A stretch of 64,000 bases of DNA, taken from Ehrlichia muris AS145. GTDB taxonomy: Bacteria; Pseudomonadota; Alphaproteobacteria; Rickettsiales; Anaplasmataceae. The first letter of the stretch is position 1. Each line of letters begins with the position of its first letter. Positions 50,407-59,002 of this stretch are shown piece after piece. The stretch covers positions 744,001-808,000 of the forward strand of contig NC_023063.1 of NCBI RefSeq assembly GCF_000508225.1, given 5' to 3'. The translations under genes were made by a program, and so were the position numbers. A model generated the notes under the pieces. That model searched no databases and was not told the DNA's origin. It saw only the letters and a list, made by a program, of their open reading frames with translations.

Positions 50407-51273
50407 ATGTCTGATCAGTTACTAAAAATAGAAATATTAAATTCCAGAGTAAAGTTATGGAGGATCTTAGCATTCTTTATGATATTTATATCGCTAATAT
50501 TGAGTAACTACATTGATCTATCAAATGTCAGTAATTTTTTAGATAATCAGTATATTGCTAAAATCAATATTGAAGGTAAAATTGACACAAATAACGAAAC
50601 GTATATGTTACTGAAAAGGGTTGCTGAAAGTAATAACATTACAGGGTTAATATTAAATATCAATAGTCCAGGAGGTTCAGTAACAGGTAGTGAGATTTTA
50701 TATCAAGGTATACGTAACGTTTCGAAAAATAAACCAGTAGTTGCGTTATTAAATGATTTTGCTGCATCAGGTGGGTACATGGCTGCAGTGGCTGCAGATC
50801 ATATAATATCTCGTCACACTACTATTACTGGTTCTATTGGTGTGTTAATGCAATATATTGGTATTAGTTCTTTAGCAGAAAAAATGGGTATTTCTTTAAA
50901 ATCAATCAAATCTTCAGATTTAAAAGCAGAAATATCCCCTTTTGAAGAATTGACAAAGGAAAAAGAAGAATCAATACGTCGTATTATTAAAGAATATTAT
51001 GAGTACTTTGTTGATGTGGTAGCAGATCGCAGAAAAATGGACAGGACTCAAGTACTGAAAATAGCAAATGGCAGTGTGTACACAGGATCAGAAGCATTAT
51101 CTATAGGGCTAATTGACCAAATCGGCGGAGAAGATGAAGCAATGGATTGGTTTCATTCACAAAATATTAACACAAAAAAAGTCAAAACCTTATCAAAAAA
51201 ATCATATCAATCTACATTTCGAAATGTAAGCTCAATTATATCTCAGGTTATTCATTATTATATTAACAAATAA
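50407..51273 (+). CDS. sppA: Signal peptide peptidase SppA (S49 family)
   Basis: The 288-aa protein is the short S49 type. One membrane helix spans about residues 18-36. The protease core has NINSPGGSVTGSE and NDFAASGGYMAAVAADHI, holding the catalytic Ser, then GSIGVLMQYIGI and the Lys-bearing SSDLKAEISPFEELT. It degrades signal peptides and misfolded membrane proteins after Sec export. It starts 13 bases after rpsA. Confidence 0.93.
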   Translation: MSDQLLKIEILNSRVKLWRILAFFMIFISLILSNYIDLSNVSNFLDNQYIAKINIEGKIDTNNETYMLLKRVAESNNITGLILNINSPGGSVTGSEILYQGIRNVSKNKPVVALLNDFAASGGYMAAVAADHIISRHTTITGSIGVLMQYIGISSLAEKMGISLKSIKSSDLKAEISPFEELTKEKEESIRRIIKEYYEYFVDVVADRRKMDRTQVLKIANGSVYTGSEALSIGLIDQIGGEDEAMDWFHSQNINTKKVKTLSKKSYQSTFRNVSSIISQVIHYYINK

Positions 51274-51278
51274 ATATC

Positions 51279-51542
51279 ATGTTAAAATCACATTTAATTC
51301 AACATATATCCAAAAAAAATCCTTCTCTCAGTGAGGAAATAATATCTAAAATATTAAATATATTTTTTTCATTAATTATAGATTACTTAAAGAATGATTG
51401 CAGAGTAGAATTAAGAGGTTTTGGATCATTTACAGTAAGAAGTTATAATATAAAAATTGCTAATACAAGGTTAGCAAAAAATAAATATCGGAAAGTATAC
51501 TTTAGAGCTAGTAATAAATTTATCAAGCTGATAAATCAATAA
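51279..51542 (+). CDS. ihfB: HU/IHF-type DNA-binding protein, IHF-beta-like
   Basis: The 87-aa protein has the HU-IHF fold: an N-terminal helix pair, then VELRGFGSFTVRSY, and the end VYFRASNKFIKLIN. The R-G-F-G-S-F motif is typical. In place of the usual NP at the tip of the DNA-binding arm it has NTRL, with no proline visible, so intercalative bending may be weaker (inference). The position after rpsA and sppA matches the common rpsA-ihfB neighbourhood. Confidence 0.85.
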   Translation: MLKSHLIQHISKKNPSLSEEIISKILNIFFSLIIDYLKNDCRVELRGFGSFTVRSYNIKIANTRLAKNKYRKVYFRASNKFIKLINQ

Positions 51543-51574
51543 GCTATAACTAAATATAAATTAGATGGTTTATT

Positions 51575-51856
51575 ATGAATCAAATAAATAACTTTCATAA
51601 TTCAGAGTTTCAGCAGAGTTTAGATGAAGCATTTGATAGGTTAGAATCTTTATTAGCACAAAAATTAAGTCATAAAAACAATATATCACAGTATAAAGCA
51701 ACTATAGAATTACTTACTGAAGAAAAGAACAAATTAGACAAACAGCTTATAAGCAAAACAAATGAATGTAACAATTGGAAGGAGACATGCCACGAAGTTA
51801 TCAATCGTTTAAATTCTACAATAGAAAACATCCAGGCTATTTTAAAAAAGGAGTAA
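51575..51856 (+). CDS. Small coiled-coil protein next to zapA
   Basis: I do not recognise a named gene. The 93-aa sequence is hydrophilic and almost wholly helical, with leucines at heptad spacing (about 17-90). It ends six bases before zapA, and its last codons hold the AAAGGAG ribosome site of zapA. Small coiled-coil genes of this kind often precede zapA in alphaproteobacteria, so a cell-division role is plausible but unproven. Confidence 0.7.
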   Translation: MNQINNFHNSEFQQSLDEAFDRLESLLAQKLSHKNNISQYKATIELLTEEKNKLDKQLISKTNECNNWKETCHEVINRLNSTIENIQAILKKE

Positions 51857-51861
51857 GTTAA

Positions 51862-52230
51862 GTGAATAGCTCTAATCCACAAGTCATTGAAATTACTGTC
51901 AGAAATAACAAATACAGATTAGCATGTAATAAGACAGAAGAATGCCACTTGCTTAACTTAGTAGATAAGTTCAATAAATTGGTTAATTCAATATCAAGTG
52001 CAGAAAAAGGTAAAGGTTCTGATGCTTTAATATTTTTACTAGCAGGATTAACACTAGAAGATGAGAAAAACGAGCTAAAAATTCAACTAAAAAAAACAAA
52101 AGACGAAATGTTAATGTATAAGAAATATTTTGATGACTATTTAAAACTCAAAAATGAGATAAGTAATATCTCATCACATACCTTATTAAGAATAGAAAAA
52201 TTAATTCATAATTTAGAAAAATCTTTCTAG
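51862..52230 (+). CDS. zapA: Cell division protein ZapA
   Basis: The 122-aa protein has the ZapA N-terminal domain (VIEITVRNNKYRLAC, then LVDKFNKLVNSIS, and DALIFLLAGLTLEDE) followed by a helical C-terminal half. ZapA bundles FtsZ filaments. The GTG start is preceded by AAAGGAG eight bases upstream. Ehrlichia has a much reduced wall-division set, so the partner set may differ from that in free-living relatives. Confidence 0.85.
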   Translation: MNSSNPQVIEITVRNNKYRLACNKTEECHLLNLVDKFNKLVNSISSAEKGKGSDALIFLLAGLTLEDEKNELKIQLKKTKDEMLMYKKYFDDYLKLKNEISNISSHTLLRIEKLIHNLEKSF

Positions 52231-52385
52231 TTTATATGCCTCCATTTTATTTACTACTTAAAAAAGCTAACAAAACCATACACTACAAGAATACTAGATT
52301 TATCATATATATTAAGTAAATATTCCTATATACTAAATAAAAAACCAAAGTATAATGTCCTATTACATCAATTAGGTAGCATTAT

Positions 52386-53351
52386 ATGGATATGTCAAAA
52401 TTTACAGAGGATCTACACATCAAGCTGAAAAATTCATTGTTTTGCGGTTTTAAAGGATGGTTAATTTTTCATTTGAGCACTCTTACTTTATTAGAGCTAT
52501 CACTTTATAATATGTGTTATGGAAAGCACATGTCAGATCTTCAAAGAACAATCATTAAAGAGAGCAAACAAAATACAAAGTATCAGATAAAAAATCATAT
52601 TATTCCATTTCTTGAAGTTATGATTGTCATGCCTACAGTATTTCTTGCGATATATTACTCAGGACCACAAATTTTTGGAGCACAATTCACACCATTAGAA
52701 ACACATCTGTTATGTTTAGCCGTATGTATGAGCATTATGATAATGATCTGTATGACTCTAAGAGTATTAGGGATAAGAAAAGATTGCTGCCAGACAATAG
52801 GTCATCCAATATACAGAAATTCTTCTGCAGGTAACAATGACTACGTACACTTTACAATCCCTAGTGATCAGGAACCCACAAAATATCCCACAGAATATAA
52901 TAATACTACTGCATTACCTAAAATGAAAACCATACTTCTTTCTATGCTAATGACTCCTTTAACAGCACTAAAAGCAATTATAGAATTATCTCTTTTTACT
53001 ATAGGAATACTAGAGCTTCCATTCAATCTTATTCTTGATTTAAGCATATCACTATATCATATAATCAAAGGCTCTAAAACTTCCATAGAAGAGTTTACAC
53101 ATTCTAGAGAACATGTTAAGCATATGGCTAGTTTCTTATATGCAGGAACTAGAGATCTAATAGTAGTATGCAGCCTCGGAATATTAAATGCTAAAATAAT
53201 AAAACATGATAAATTATCTTGTAGATCTCCCATATCATACCTTGATGAAATGTTAGTAGATTGCCCCACACCGAAAAACACAGAAACAAAAACAACTACC
53301 CCCCCACATTGTCCGGGATGCAGCAAGTCAAAGCAAGTAACAGTACTATAA
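52386..53351 (+). CDS. Unknown membrane protein with a Cys-rich tail
   Basis: I do not recognise this 321-aa protein. Hydrophobic helices lie at about 24-40, 75-95, 105-130 and 195-225, with a polar loop between the second pair and third. The C-terminal 45 residues are polar, Pro/Thr-rich and cysteine-rich (CPTPKNTETKTTTPPHCPGC). The tail is encoded over a C7 tract (53299-53305). It could be an inclusion- or envelope-membrane protein specific to Ehrlichia; that is inference. It has its own upstream gap of 155 bases. Confidence 0.7.
   Translation: MDMSKFTEDLHIKLKNSLFCGFKGWLIFHLSTLTLLELSLYNMCYGKHMSDLQRTIIKESKQNTKYQIKNHIIPFLEVMIVMPTVFLAIYYSGPQIFGAQFTPLETHLLCLAVCMSIMIMICMTLRVLGIRKDCCQTIGHPIYRNSSAGNNDYVHFTIPSDQEPTKYPTEYNNTTALPKMKTILLSMLMTPLTALKAIIELSLFTIGILELPFNLILDLSISLYHIIKGSKTSIEEFTHSREHVKHMASFLYAGTRDLIVVCSLGILNAKIIKHDKLSCRSPISYLDEMLVDCPTPKNTETKTTTPPHCPGCSKSKQVTVL
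53299..53305 (+). other. C7 tract inside the membrane-protein gene
   Basis: Seven C residues encode the TTPP part of the tail. Gain or loss of a base would change only the last 17 or so residues, including both cysteines of CPGC. Confidence 0.7.
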
Positions 53352-53399
53352 ATAATGTACATTTAACTTGCAGTTCTGTACAATTAATCTTTACTTGAT

Positions 53400-53422
53400 A
53401 ACTAACATTATATGTGTTAGTT
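53400..53422. promoter_or_regulatory. 8-bp perfect hairpin before hemH
   Basis: AACTAACA (53400-53407) pairs with TGTTAGTT (53415-53422) around a 7-nt loop, about 30 bases before the hemH start. It could be an operator, or a weak terminator of the gene upstream; no T-run follows. Confidence 0.4.
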
Positions 53423-53452
53423 TGTTAAAGTTATAAAATAAACAAATAACAT

Positions 53453-54472
53453 GTGCCAAGAGTAGCAGTAGTATTATTTAATATGGGTGGGCCTCAATCA
53501 CTATCTGAAGTAAGGCCTTTTTTATTCAATTTATTTTATGATAGAAATATTATAAATTTAGCCAATCCTTTAAGGTTTATACTAGCAACATTAATTTCAC
53601 TGTTGAGAAAGAGGAAGGCAGTAGCAATATATAAACACCTTAATGGACAATCCCCTATATTAAATGAAACAAAAGTACAAGCTTCTTCTCTTGAACACAT
53701 ACTAAATGATCAGAATGAAAAAACCCAATATAAGGTTTTTATATTCATGCGATATTCAAAACCCTCAGCTAAAGAGACAGTAAAATCTGTATGTCAATAC
53801 AATCCAAATAAAATCATTCTAATACCGTTATACCCACATTATTCAACAACTACTACACTATCAGCTATTCAGCACTGGAATTACCACATGAAGAAAAGCA
53901 AATTTCAGTTCCCTATTTCAGTAATCTGCTGCTATTATAACAACGAAAAATACATAAAAGCACAATGTCAATTAATCACAGAAAAATATCAAAAAGCACA
54001 AAACTATGGATTACCAAGAATATTATTTTCAGCACATAGTTTACCATTAAGCATAATACAACAAGGTGACCCATACCAGTATCAAATAGAACAAACTGTA
54101 TCATTAATTGTTAAATCTTTAGATATACTATCATTAGATTATAAAATATGTTATCAGAGTAAGGTCGGCCCTGCAAAATGGTTAGAACCTAGTACAATAT
54201 CAGAAATTCATCAAGCAATACAAGACAATGTACCTATAGTATTAGTTCCTATATCATTTGTATCAGAAAATTCTGAAACTCTAGTAGAATTAGATATAGA
54301 ATATAAAAAAATAATATCAAAGGAAAACATGTTCTTTAGAGTTCCAACGTTAAGCAACAATGAATATTACATTAAGTGTTTAAAAGAAATATGCACACAA
54401 GACCAGCATAAAAGCCCATGTCCTATCCAATGTAAAACATGTTTTAAAGTTCTATATAACTCCACTGAATAA
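53453..54472 (+). CDS. hemH: Ferrochelatase
   Basis: The 339-aa enzyme inserts iron into protoporphyrin IX, the last step of haem synthesis. It begins at GTG with [14 protein letters not shown]. The catalytic His is in [10 protein letters not shown] (about 195), [15 protein letters not shown] follows, and [19 protein letters not shown] carries the acidic path. The C-terminus has [17 protein letters not shown], a cysteine spacing like that of ferrochelatases carrying a [2Fe-2S] cluster. Its 3' end has a second copy downstream. Confidence 0.95.
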   Translation: MPRVAVVLFNMGGPQSLSEVRPFLFNLFYDRNIINLANPLRFILATLISLLRKRKAVAIYKHLNGQSPILNETKVQASSLEHILNDQNEKTQYKVFIFMRYSKPSAKETVKSVCQYNPNKIILIPLYPHYSTTTTLSAIQHWNYHMKKSKFQFPISVICCYYNNEKYIKAQCQLITEKYQKAQNYGLPRILFSAHSLPLSIIQQGDPYQYQIEQTVSLIVKSLDILSLDYKICYQSKVGPAKWLEPSTISEIHQAIQDNVPIVLVPISFVSENSETLVELDIEYKKIISKENMFFRVPTLSNNEYYIKCLKEICTQDQHKSPCPIQCKTCFKVLYNSTE

Positions 54473-54665
54473 GTAAAACTTATATAATAACATCAGAGAG
54501 ATGATCAAAACTAATATTAAAAGAAAAACATGACTTTGGATTTACAATCATTAAGTAGCAATAAGTATTACACCAAGTGCTTAAAAAAATGTGCATACAA
54601 AATTAAAATGTATCTTGAGATTACTTTTCATAAGCAAAACTTATATAACCAATAAATCACATATT
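54350..54665 (+). repeat. Duplicated 3' tail of hemH
   Basis: The hemH stretch AATATTACATTAAGTGTTTA (54363 on) recurs as AAGTATTACACCAAGTGCTT (54563 on), offset 201 bp. AAGTAAAACTTATATAA at 54471 recurs as AAGCAAAACTTATATAA at 54632, offset 161 bp. The copy therefore lost about 40 bp inside. It lies in the convergent hemH-zapE gap and is not open. Confidence 0.82.
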
Positions 54666-54840
54666 TATAATATTATAGAAATGACTCTATCTATCAATTC
54701 ATAATAAGCACCATACCACAATTTTGTAATTATTTTTACTGTTATACCATAAAATGCTCAAAACTTAATAATAGTCTCACAATTACAGTGATAATGCTAA
54801 ATATCTTCAATAATAAAATCTACTAGAAATTCACAACAGA
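54666..54840. other. Rest of the hemH-zapE convergent gap
   Basis: AT-rich sequence with no gene or clear terminator. Confidence 0.35.
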
Positions 54841-55905
54841 TCAAATCTTACAGTAAGATGGAGATCGCATTTCTATCAAACGCGAAATTGTACGCTGAAA
54901 ATCCATAGGGACTTCTTGTAAGTAATACAATAATTGAGGCTCTGCAGCAAGAGAACAAAAAATTTTAACTTTGTTTTCGTATAATTCATCTATTAGAATA
55001 GTAAATCTACGCATCTCATTTTGATTGTAATGATTAAATATAGGAACACCTGCAATAAATATTACTGAAAAATTACGTACTATTTCCTGATAATCTGATA
55101 CCCATAATGCTCTTCCGCATAACTCATCAAAATCGAACCATGCAGTATCATCAAAAGTTTTACTTACCTTTATATCTCTTCCAAAAACATGTAACATTAC
55201 AGGTTTTACTTTCTTATTGTTTGCCATTTCAAGAAACAATTTAGATAATTTTGGATAAGAATTCTCTCCTACGAAATATATATTATCTACTTCTAAACCT
55301 TTTATAGTACGATAGTCTTGTTTCCCAGATAAATGCACAACATGCATTCTCTCAATTATCAATGATATTACAGGTTCAAAACATTGTCTCTGAATACCAT
55401 CTTGATAAAGTTCTACAGGTGCGTAATTCGAGGTCATCATGACAATAACTTTCTGATCAAAAATAACAGAAAACAATCGACTTAATATCATAGCATCACA
55501 AATATCATACACCTGTATTTCATCTAGGCACAACAAATCTACATTACGAAGTATTACTTTAGCAACTTTATAAAGTGGATCCTTAATATGAGATGATTTA
55601 AATTCATGTAATAAAGTATGTACTGTTTTCATAAACTGATTGAAATACTGTCGCTTTTTCTTTTCTATTTCGCAAGAATTATAATAGAGATCTGTAATCA
55701 TTGACTTCCCTCTACCTACTTCTCCATATATGTACATTCCAACTTTTTTCAATCTCTTTTTTATAGGCAAAAAGTGACAAAATTTTTCAACAGATACGTA
55801 TGGTGTTAATTGTTTTAATAGATTAACTTGCTGCTCATCATAAGTAATTTTACCACTATTTATCATAAAATAATAGTTATCTAAAATTTTTTTCATTTTT
55901 TCCAT
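54841..55905 (-). CDS. zapE: AFG1/ZapE-family ATPase
   Basis: The 354-aa protein fits the AFG1-like ATPase family. Walker A is GEVGRGKSMITDLYY (about 60-74), Walker B is LLCLDEIQVYDICDAMILSRLF, and sensor-like MMTSNYAPVELYQDG follows. ZapE acts on the Z-ring in E. coli. AFG1 in mitochondria helps turn over respiratory-chain subunits, so the precise job here is open. The gene is convergent with hemH. Confidence 0.92.
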   Translation of the reverse strand: MEKMKKILDNYYFMINSGKITYDEQQVNLLKQLTPYVSVEKFCHFLPIKKRLKKVGMYIYGEVGRGKSMITDLYYNSCEIEKKKRQYFNQFMKTVHTLLHEFKSSHIKDPLYKVAKVILRNVDLLCLDEIQVYDICDAMILSRLFSVIFDQKVIVMMTSNYAPVELYQDGIQRQCFEPVISLIIERMHVVHLSGKQDYRTIKGLEVDNIYFVGENSYPKLSKLFLEMANNKKVKPVMLHVFGRDIKVSKTFDDTAWFDFDELCGRALWVSDYQEIVRNFSVIFIAGVPIFNHYNQNEMRRFTILIDELYENKVKIFCSLAAEPQLLYYLQEVPMDFQRTISRLIEMRSPSYCKI

Positions 55906-56309
55906 TATTCATAAAACATCAACATAATTTCTAAAAAGGTTTATATAAAAAGTTATTATTTATTACTTTCAATATTTCATTCTATATTCAGAATAAATAA
56001 AACCTCAACTTGCAAATTATTTAACAGCAAAACTAAAAGTTATACAAGTTGAGATCTTTATGTATAATACCAGATGCAAAATTAGCTTGTATCTCTATAT
56101 TTATAATACTACTAACATAAGCATGTATTAATCTAGAGCTTTGATAAAAACAAATGCTTTTCCATTATATAAGCTTATCAATAACATTATTTAAAAAGAT
56201 TAAAAAACAAATATTCATTATCATCACTAGTACCTATATAAATCAAAAATCCCAACTATCAGATTGTTTAACAGCAAAACTAAATTATACCAGCTGAGAC
56301 CTAATTTAT
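55906..56309. repeat. Dispersed 50-bp repeat with a 9-bp inverted repeat
   Basis: A segment of about 50 bp (56003-56055) recurs at about 56250-56300, offset 247 bp; TTTAACAGCAAAACTAAA is shared. In the first copy CTCAACTTG (56004-56012) and CAAGTTGAG (56045-56053) form a perfect 9-bp inverted repeat. In the second the arms have decayed. The rest of the 404-bp gap is featureless. Confidence 0.7.
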
Positions 56310-56648
56310 CTAATTTCTAGCTTTATCTTCATTTAAAATTCTATTATTTAAGATAATGCTTTTTGTTTTACTTTGGACATTTAAAGGATTATATCCTGCA
56401 AAATCACAAACAGTTATAAAATCTTTTGAAAAATCATTTAACCAATTAGTAGCTTTTACTTTTTCAAGTTTATTCTCCATTCTTCTATAATTAGATGTCG
56501 AATCAATTATTGCCTGAAGTATTACTGCCTTCCACATTGACTGATAAGACATATATTCTTCTAATACTCTATTATCACATGTACAATTTGCACAGTCTAC
56601 ATCATATGTATCATAATATTCATAAAAATTTAATGAATCATAACTCAT
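56310..56648 (-). CDS. Small unknown protein with a phage-like motif
   Basis: The 112-aa protein has no name I can give. The N-terminus is rich in Tyr and Asp with a CANCTC cluster (about 19-24). The middle part (QSMWKAVILQAIIDSTSN, about 36-53) followed by WLNDFSKDFITVCDFAGYNP (about 69-88) has the pattern W-x-AV-x-QA...WL...DF..VC..AG..P seen in small proteins of alphaproteobacterial prophages, as far as I recall. No other phage gene is nearby. Confidence 0.6.
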   Translation of the reverse strand: MSYDSLNFYEYYDTYDVDCANCTCDNRVLEEYMSYQSMWKAVILQAIIDSTSNYRRMENKLEKVKATNWLNDFSKDFITVCDFAGYNPLNVQSKTKSIILNNRILNEDKARN

Positions 56649-57100
56649 AATTAACCTATCTTGTTAAAATATTTTTATTCAAAACTTAGGAAAAACAAAA
56701 AGCAAGAGTTGGATAAATCATTCACAAGTGTTATTTATTTTTTACGAAAATATCCCTTATACTACTAAATGCCACTCTAATACACCGAGACCAGCAGCAA
56801 ATTACAAATGCATTATCTTCGAAATAACTAAATTAATTACTTATATGGAGAAAAATTTGATCAATACAATTACAGTAATATATACATACTTATGTATATA
56901 TTCAGTATAGTAAACAATATTACTCTTGCGTTATAACAAAATAATTATACAACATATATACTTCAAAGCTGATCACATTTTAATGTCATACTATGCAAAA
57001 CGGATACAGCACTTATATAAACCTACTAATAACTGTAAAAAATAATTCAAAATATTCCATAGCACATTGAGACCTCATTTAGTAATATCAATGCAGGGTA
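56649..57100. other. Intergenic region between the SPFH gene and the phage-like gene
   Basis: 452 bp with no reliable gene. A plus-strand frame at 56728-56910 has no ribosome site and no recognisable sequence. Confidence 0.4.
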
Positions 57101-58033
57101 TTATTCTATATTAATAGTAGGTTGAGCACCTTGTTCCGAAATTAGAGATACTAGAAGATTATTGACAAGTTTAATTCTTTGCTCATCAGAAAGATTGATT
57201 TGATATTGTAGTTCAAAATGTTTTAATATCTCATCTACCATAATAATTGCATTCCTTACTATATATCCCCTAGCATTAGTAATCGCTTTTGCTTGCTGCC
57301 TTCTTAACATAATTTGAGCTATCTCAGAAGAATAAGCTAAATGTGATATTCTTGCATCTTCTACAACAATACCTACAATATCTAATCTATTTTGTAGCAT
57401 ATCACGTAACTTAGACGAGATCTGTGTAGAATTATTACGCAAAGATTCATTGTTATCCTCAGCATCATATGGATATATACCAGCCAGTTCTCTAACTGCA
57501 GTTTCACTTTGAATATTAATAAACTCTTGATAATCACTCACATTAAGGCAAGCTTTAGCAGGACTGATCACTCGCCAAACAACTACAGCAGCTATCTCTA
57601 TTGGATTACCATTAAAATCATTTACTTTAATCTTATTGATATTAATATTCCTTACTTTCAACGAAATTGACCTCATACTAACAAATGGAATAGTCCAAAA
57701 AAAACCTGATTTAAATATAGTTCCAATATAATTTCCAAAAAACTCAACAACTTTTGCTTCATTAGGATTATTAACAAAAAAACCACTTGGAATAATAAAC
57801 GTGCAAATTAATGAAAGTAAAGACATTGGGAAAATAATAACAAAACTCCCATAATATATACCAACCAACAACAAGCAAATAAAAATAATACACCAAAATA
57901 TCACTGAAAACCCATTAATATGTACTAATTTTTTATCATAAAATTCTTTATTATTCACAATACGCCTCCTACAAGCATGAACATTGTTTTTAACAATTAG
58001 TAAAATCTTACGTACTATACACAAAAACATCAA
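57101..58033 (-). CDS. SPFH/band-7 (stomatin-like) membrane protein
   Basis: The 310-aa protein has two hydrophobic helices (about 41-60 and 66-86), then an SPFH domain: NPNEAKVVEFFGNYIGTI, LKVRNININKIKVNDFNGNPIEIAAVVVWRV (in part), and a helical C-terminal half with ISHLAYSSEIAQIMLRRQQAKA. These proteins oligomerise on membranes and organise lipids or scaffold proteases such as FtsH. Which partner applies is not shown. The start is the first of two Met codons; a downstream start is possible. Confidence 0.87.
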   Translation of the reverse strand: MMFLCIVRKILLIVKNNVHACRRRIVNNKEFYDKKLVHINGFSVIFWCIIFICLLLVGIYYGSFVIIFPMSLLSLICTFIIPSGFFVNNPNEAKVVEFFGNYIGTIFKSGFFWTIPFVSMRSISLKVRNININKIKVNDFNGNPIEIAAVVVWRVISPAKACLNVSDYQEFINIQSETAVRELAGIYPYDAEDNNESLRNNSTQISSKLRDMLQNRLDIVGIVVEDARISHLAYSSEIAQIMLRRQQAKAITNARGYIVRNAIIMVDEILKHFELQYQINLSDEQRIKLVNNLLVSLISEQGAQPTINIE

Positions 58034-58550
58034 TATAGTACATTTATGTATACTTTATTAACTCAATCAGCTTAATTATTCTAAATCAATTCATATTAGA
58101 TTGAATGTGAAGTTCCAAAAATTTCAGAGCATTATCAATAGACAATAATCAACATGGGTTCACGTTATTGATGTTAAGTTTTTGATATACTGAGTCCTGA
58201 TTAAAATTATAATGCATGTTTATGCAATGGTTTGCATAGTAAATCATAGGCTACATTCTGTTATTTCATGTAAGATAGCCTGATCAAGTGGTATTTTACT
58301 ATGTCCGTATAGTGATCTTATGAAAAATGCTTACAAAAGATTCTGTAAAACCTTTAATAGTGTACTTTTGTTTCTACTGGACCAAGATATCAACTGATTA
58401 AAGACTATGCGCACAGCTTTAATGAAAAAGTGATACACCTTAAAGTATTAAATAATTTACTTGGTCTTTTGAATTTCTTAATTAGTTAAAGCTCATATAA
58501 AACAATTACTGTAATACACAAAATATATACTGATAATACATAGCAAAGTT
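58034..58550. other. 517-bp gap, possibly with a decayed gene
   Basis: This stretch has a less extreme composition than other gaps. From ATG 58212 a plus-strand frame encodes readable sequence (MHVYAMVCIVNHRLHS) but is interrupted by stops after 24 codons and again later. It could be an old gene remnant or chance. I see no RNA gene fold I can name. Confidence 0.25.
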
Positions 58551-58892
58551 TTATTGTGCAATAATTATAGCATGAGTTATATCAATGCTACCATTCCTCA
58601 CAGATATACTCAAAGGAGTTTCATTATTATAATTAGTAAAATTTGAATCAGCACCTATTGACAATAAAAACCTTACTATATCTAACTTTCTTTGTCTTAC
58701 AGCATAGGTTAACAAATTATCTCCCACATCTGAAGTACGCACCTCATACAGTATAGTTGATAAACTTACACCTAATTCTTGCAATTTATTAATCAAAGAT
58801 CTCAATCCAGAAAGGTCATTCTGTGTTATACAGTAAAAAATTTGTATGTAATAATCTTCAACACTATATATTTTTGGAAGATGATGATTCAT
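58551..58892 (-). CDS. Ankyrin-repeat protein (C-terminal part of a split gene)
   Basis: Read from its first ATG it is 113 aa. GDNLLTYAVRQRKLDIVRFLLSIGAD (about 57-82, shown in parts: LLTYAVRQRKLDIVRFLLSI) is one clear ankyrin repeat, followed by NNETPLSISVRNGSIDITHAII, a second. The frame is open for a further 42 codons upstream (to about 59026), with no stop until the A9 tract of the neighbouring gene, so it looks like the second half of that gene. Ankyrin proteins are known effectors in Anaplasma and Ehrlichia; a role here is inferred. Confidence 0.7.
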   Translation of the reverse strand: MNHHLPKIYSVEDYYIQIFYCITQNDLSGLRSLINKLQELGVSLSTILYEVRTSDVGDNLLTYAVRQRKLDIVRFLLSIGADSNFTNYNNETPLSISVRNGSIDITHAIIIAQ

Positions 58893-59002
58893 TTCATTAT
58901 ATTGTGATTTTTCAATGCCCTCTATAATATTTCTTCTAAATGGCCATTTATATGAAACATTACTTGCTTTTACTTCATTTTGCTGTACCTGAGATGTATC
59001 TT

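Noticed and set aside
52231-52385. 6S RNA after zapA
   Set aside because: 6S RNA genes often follow zapA elsewhere, but I could not find the long bulged hairpin or its conserved stems here.
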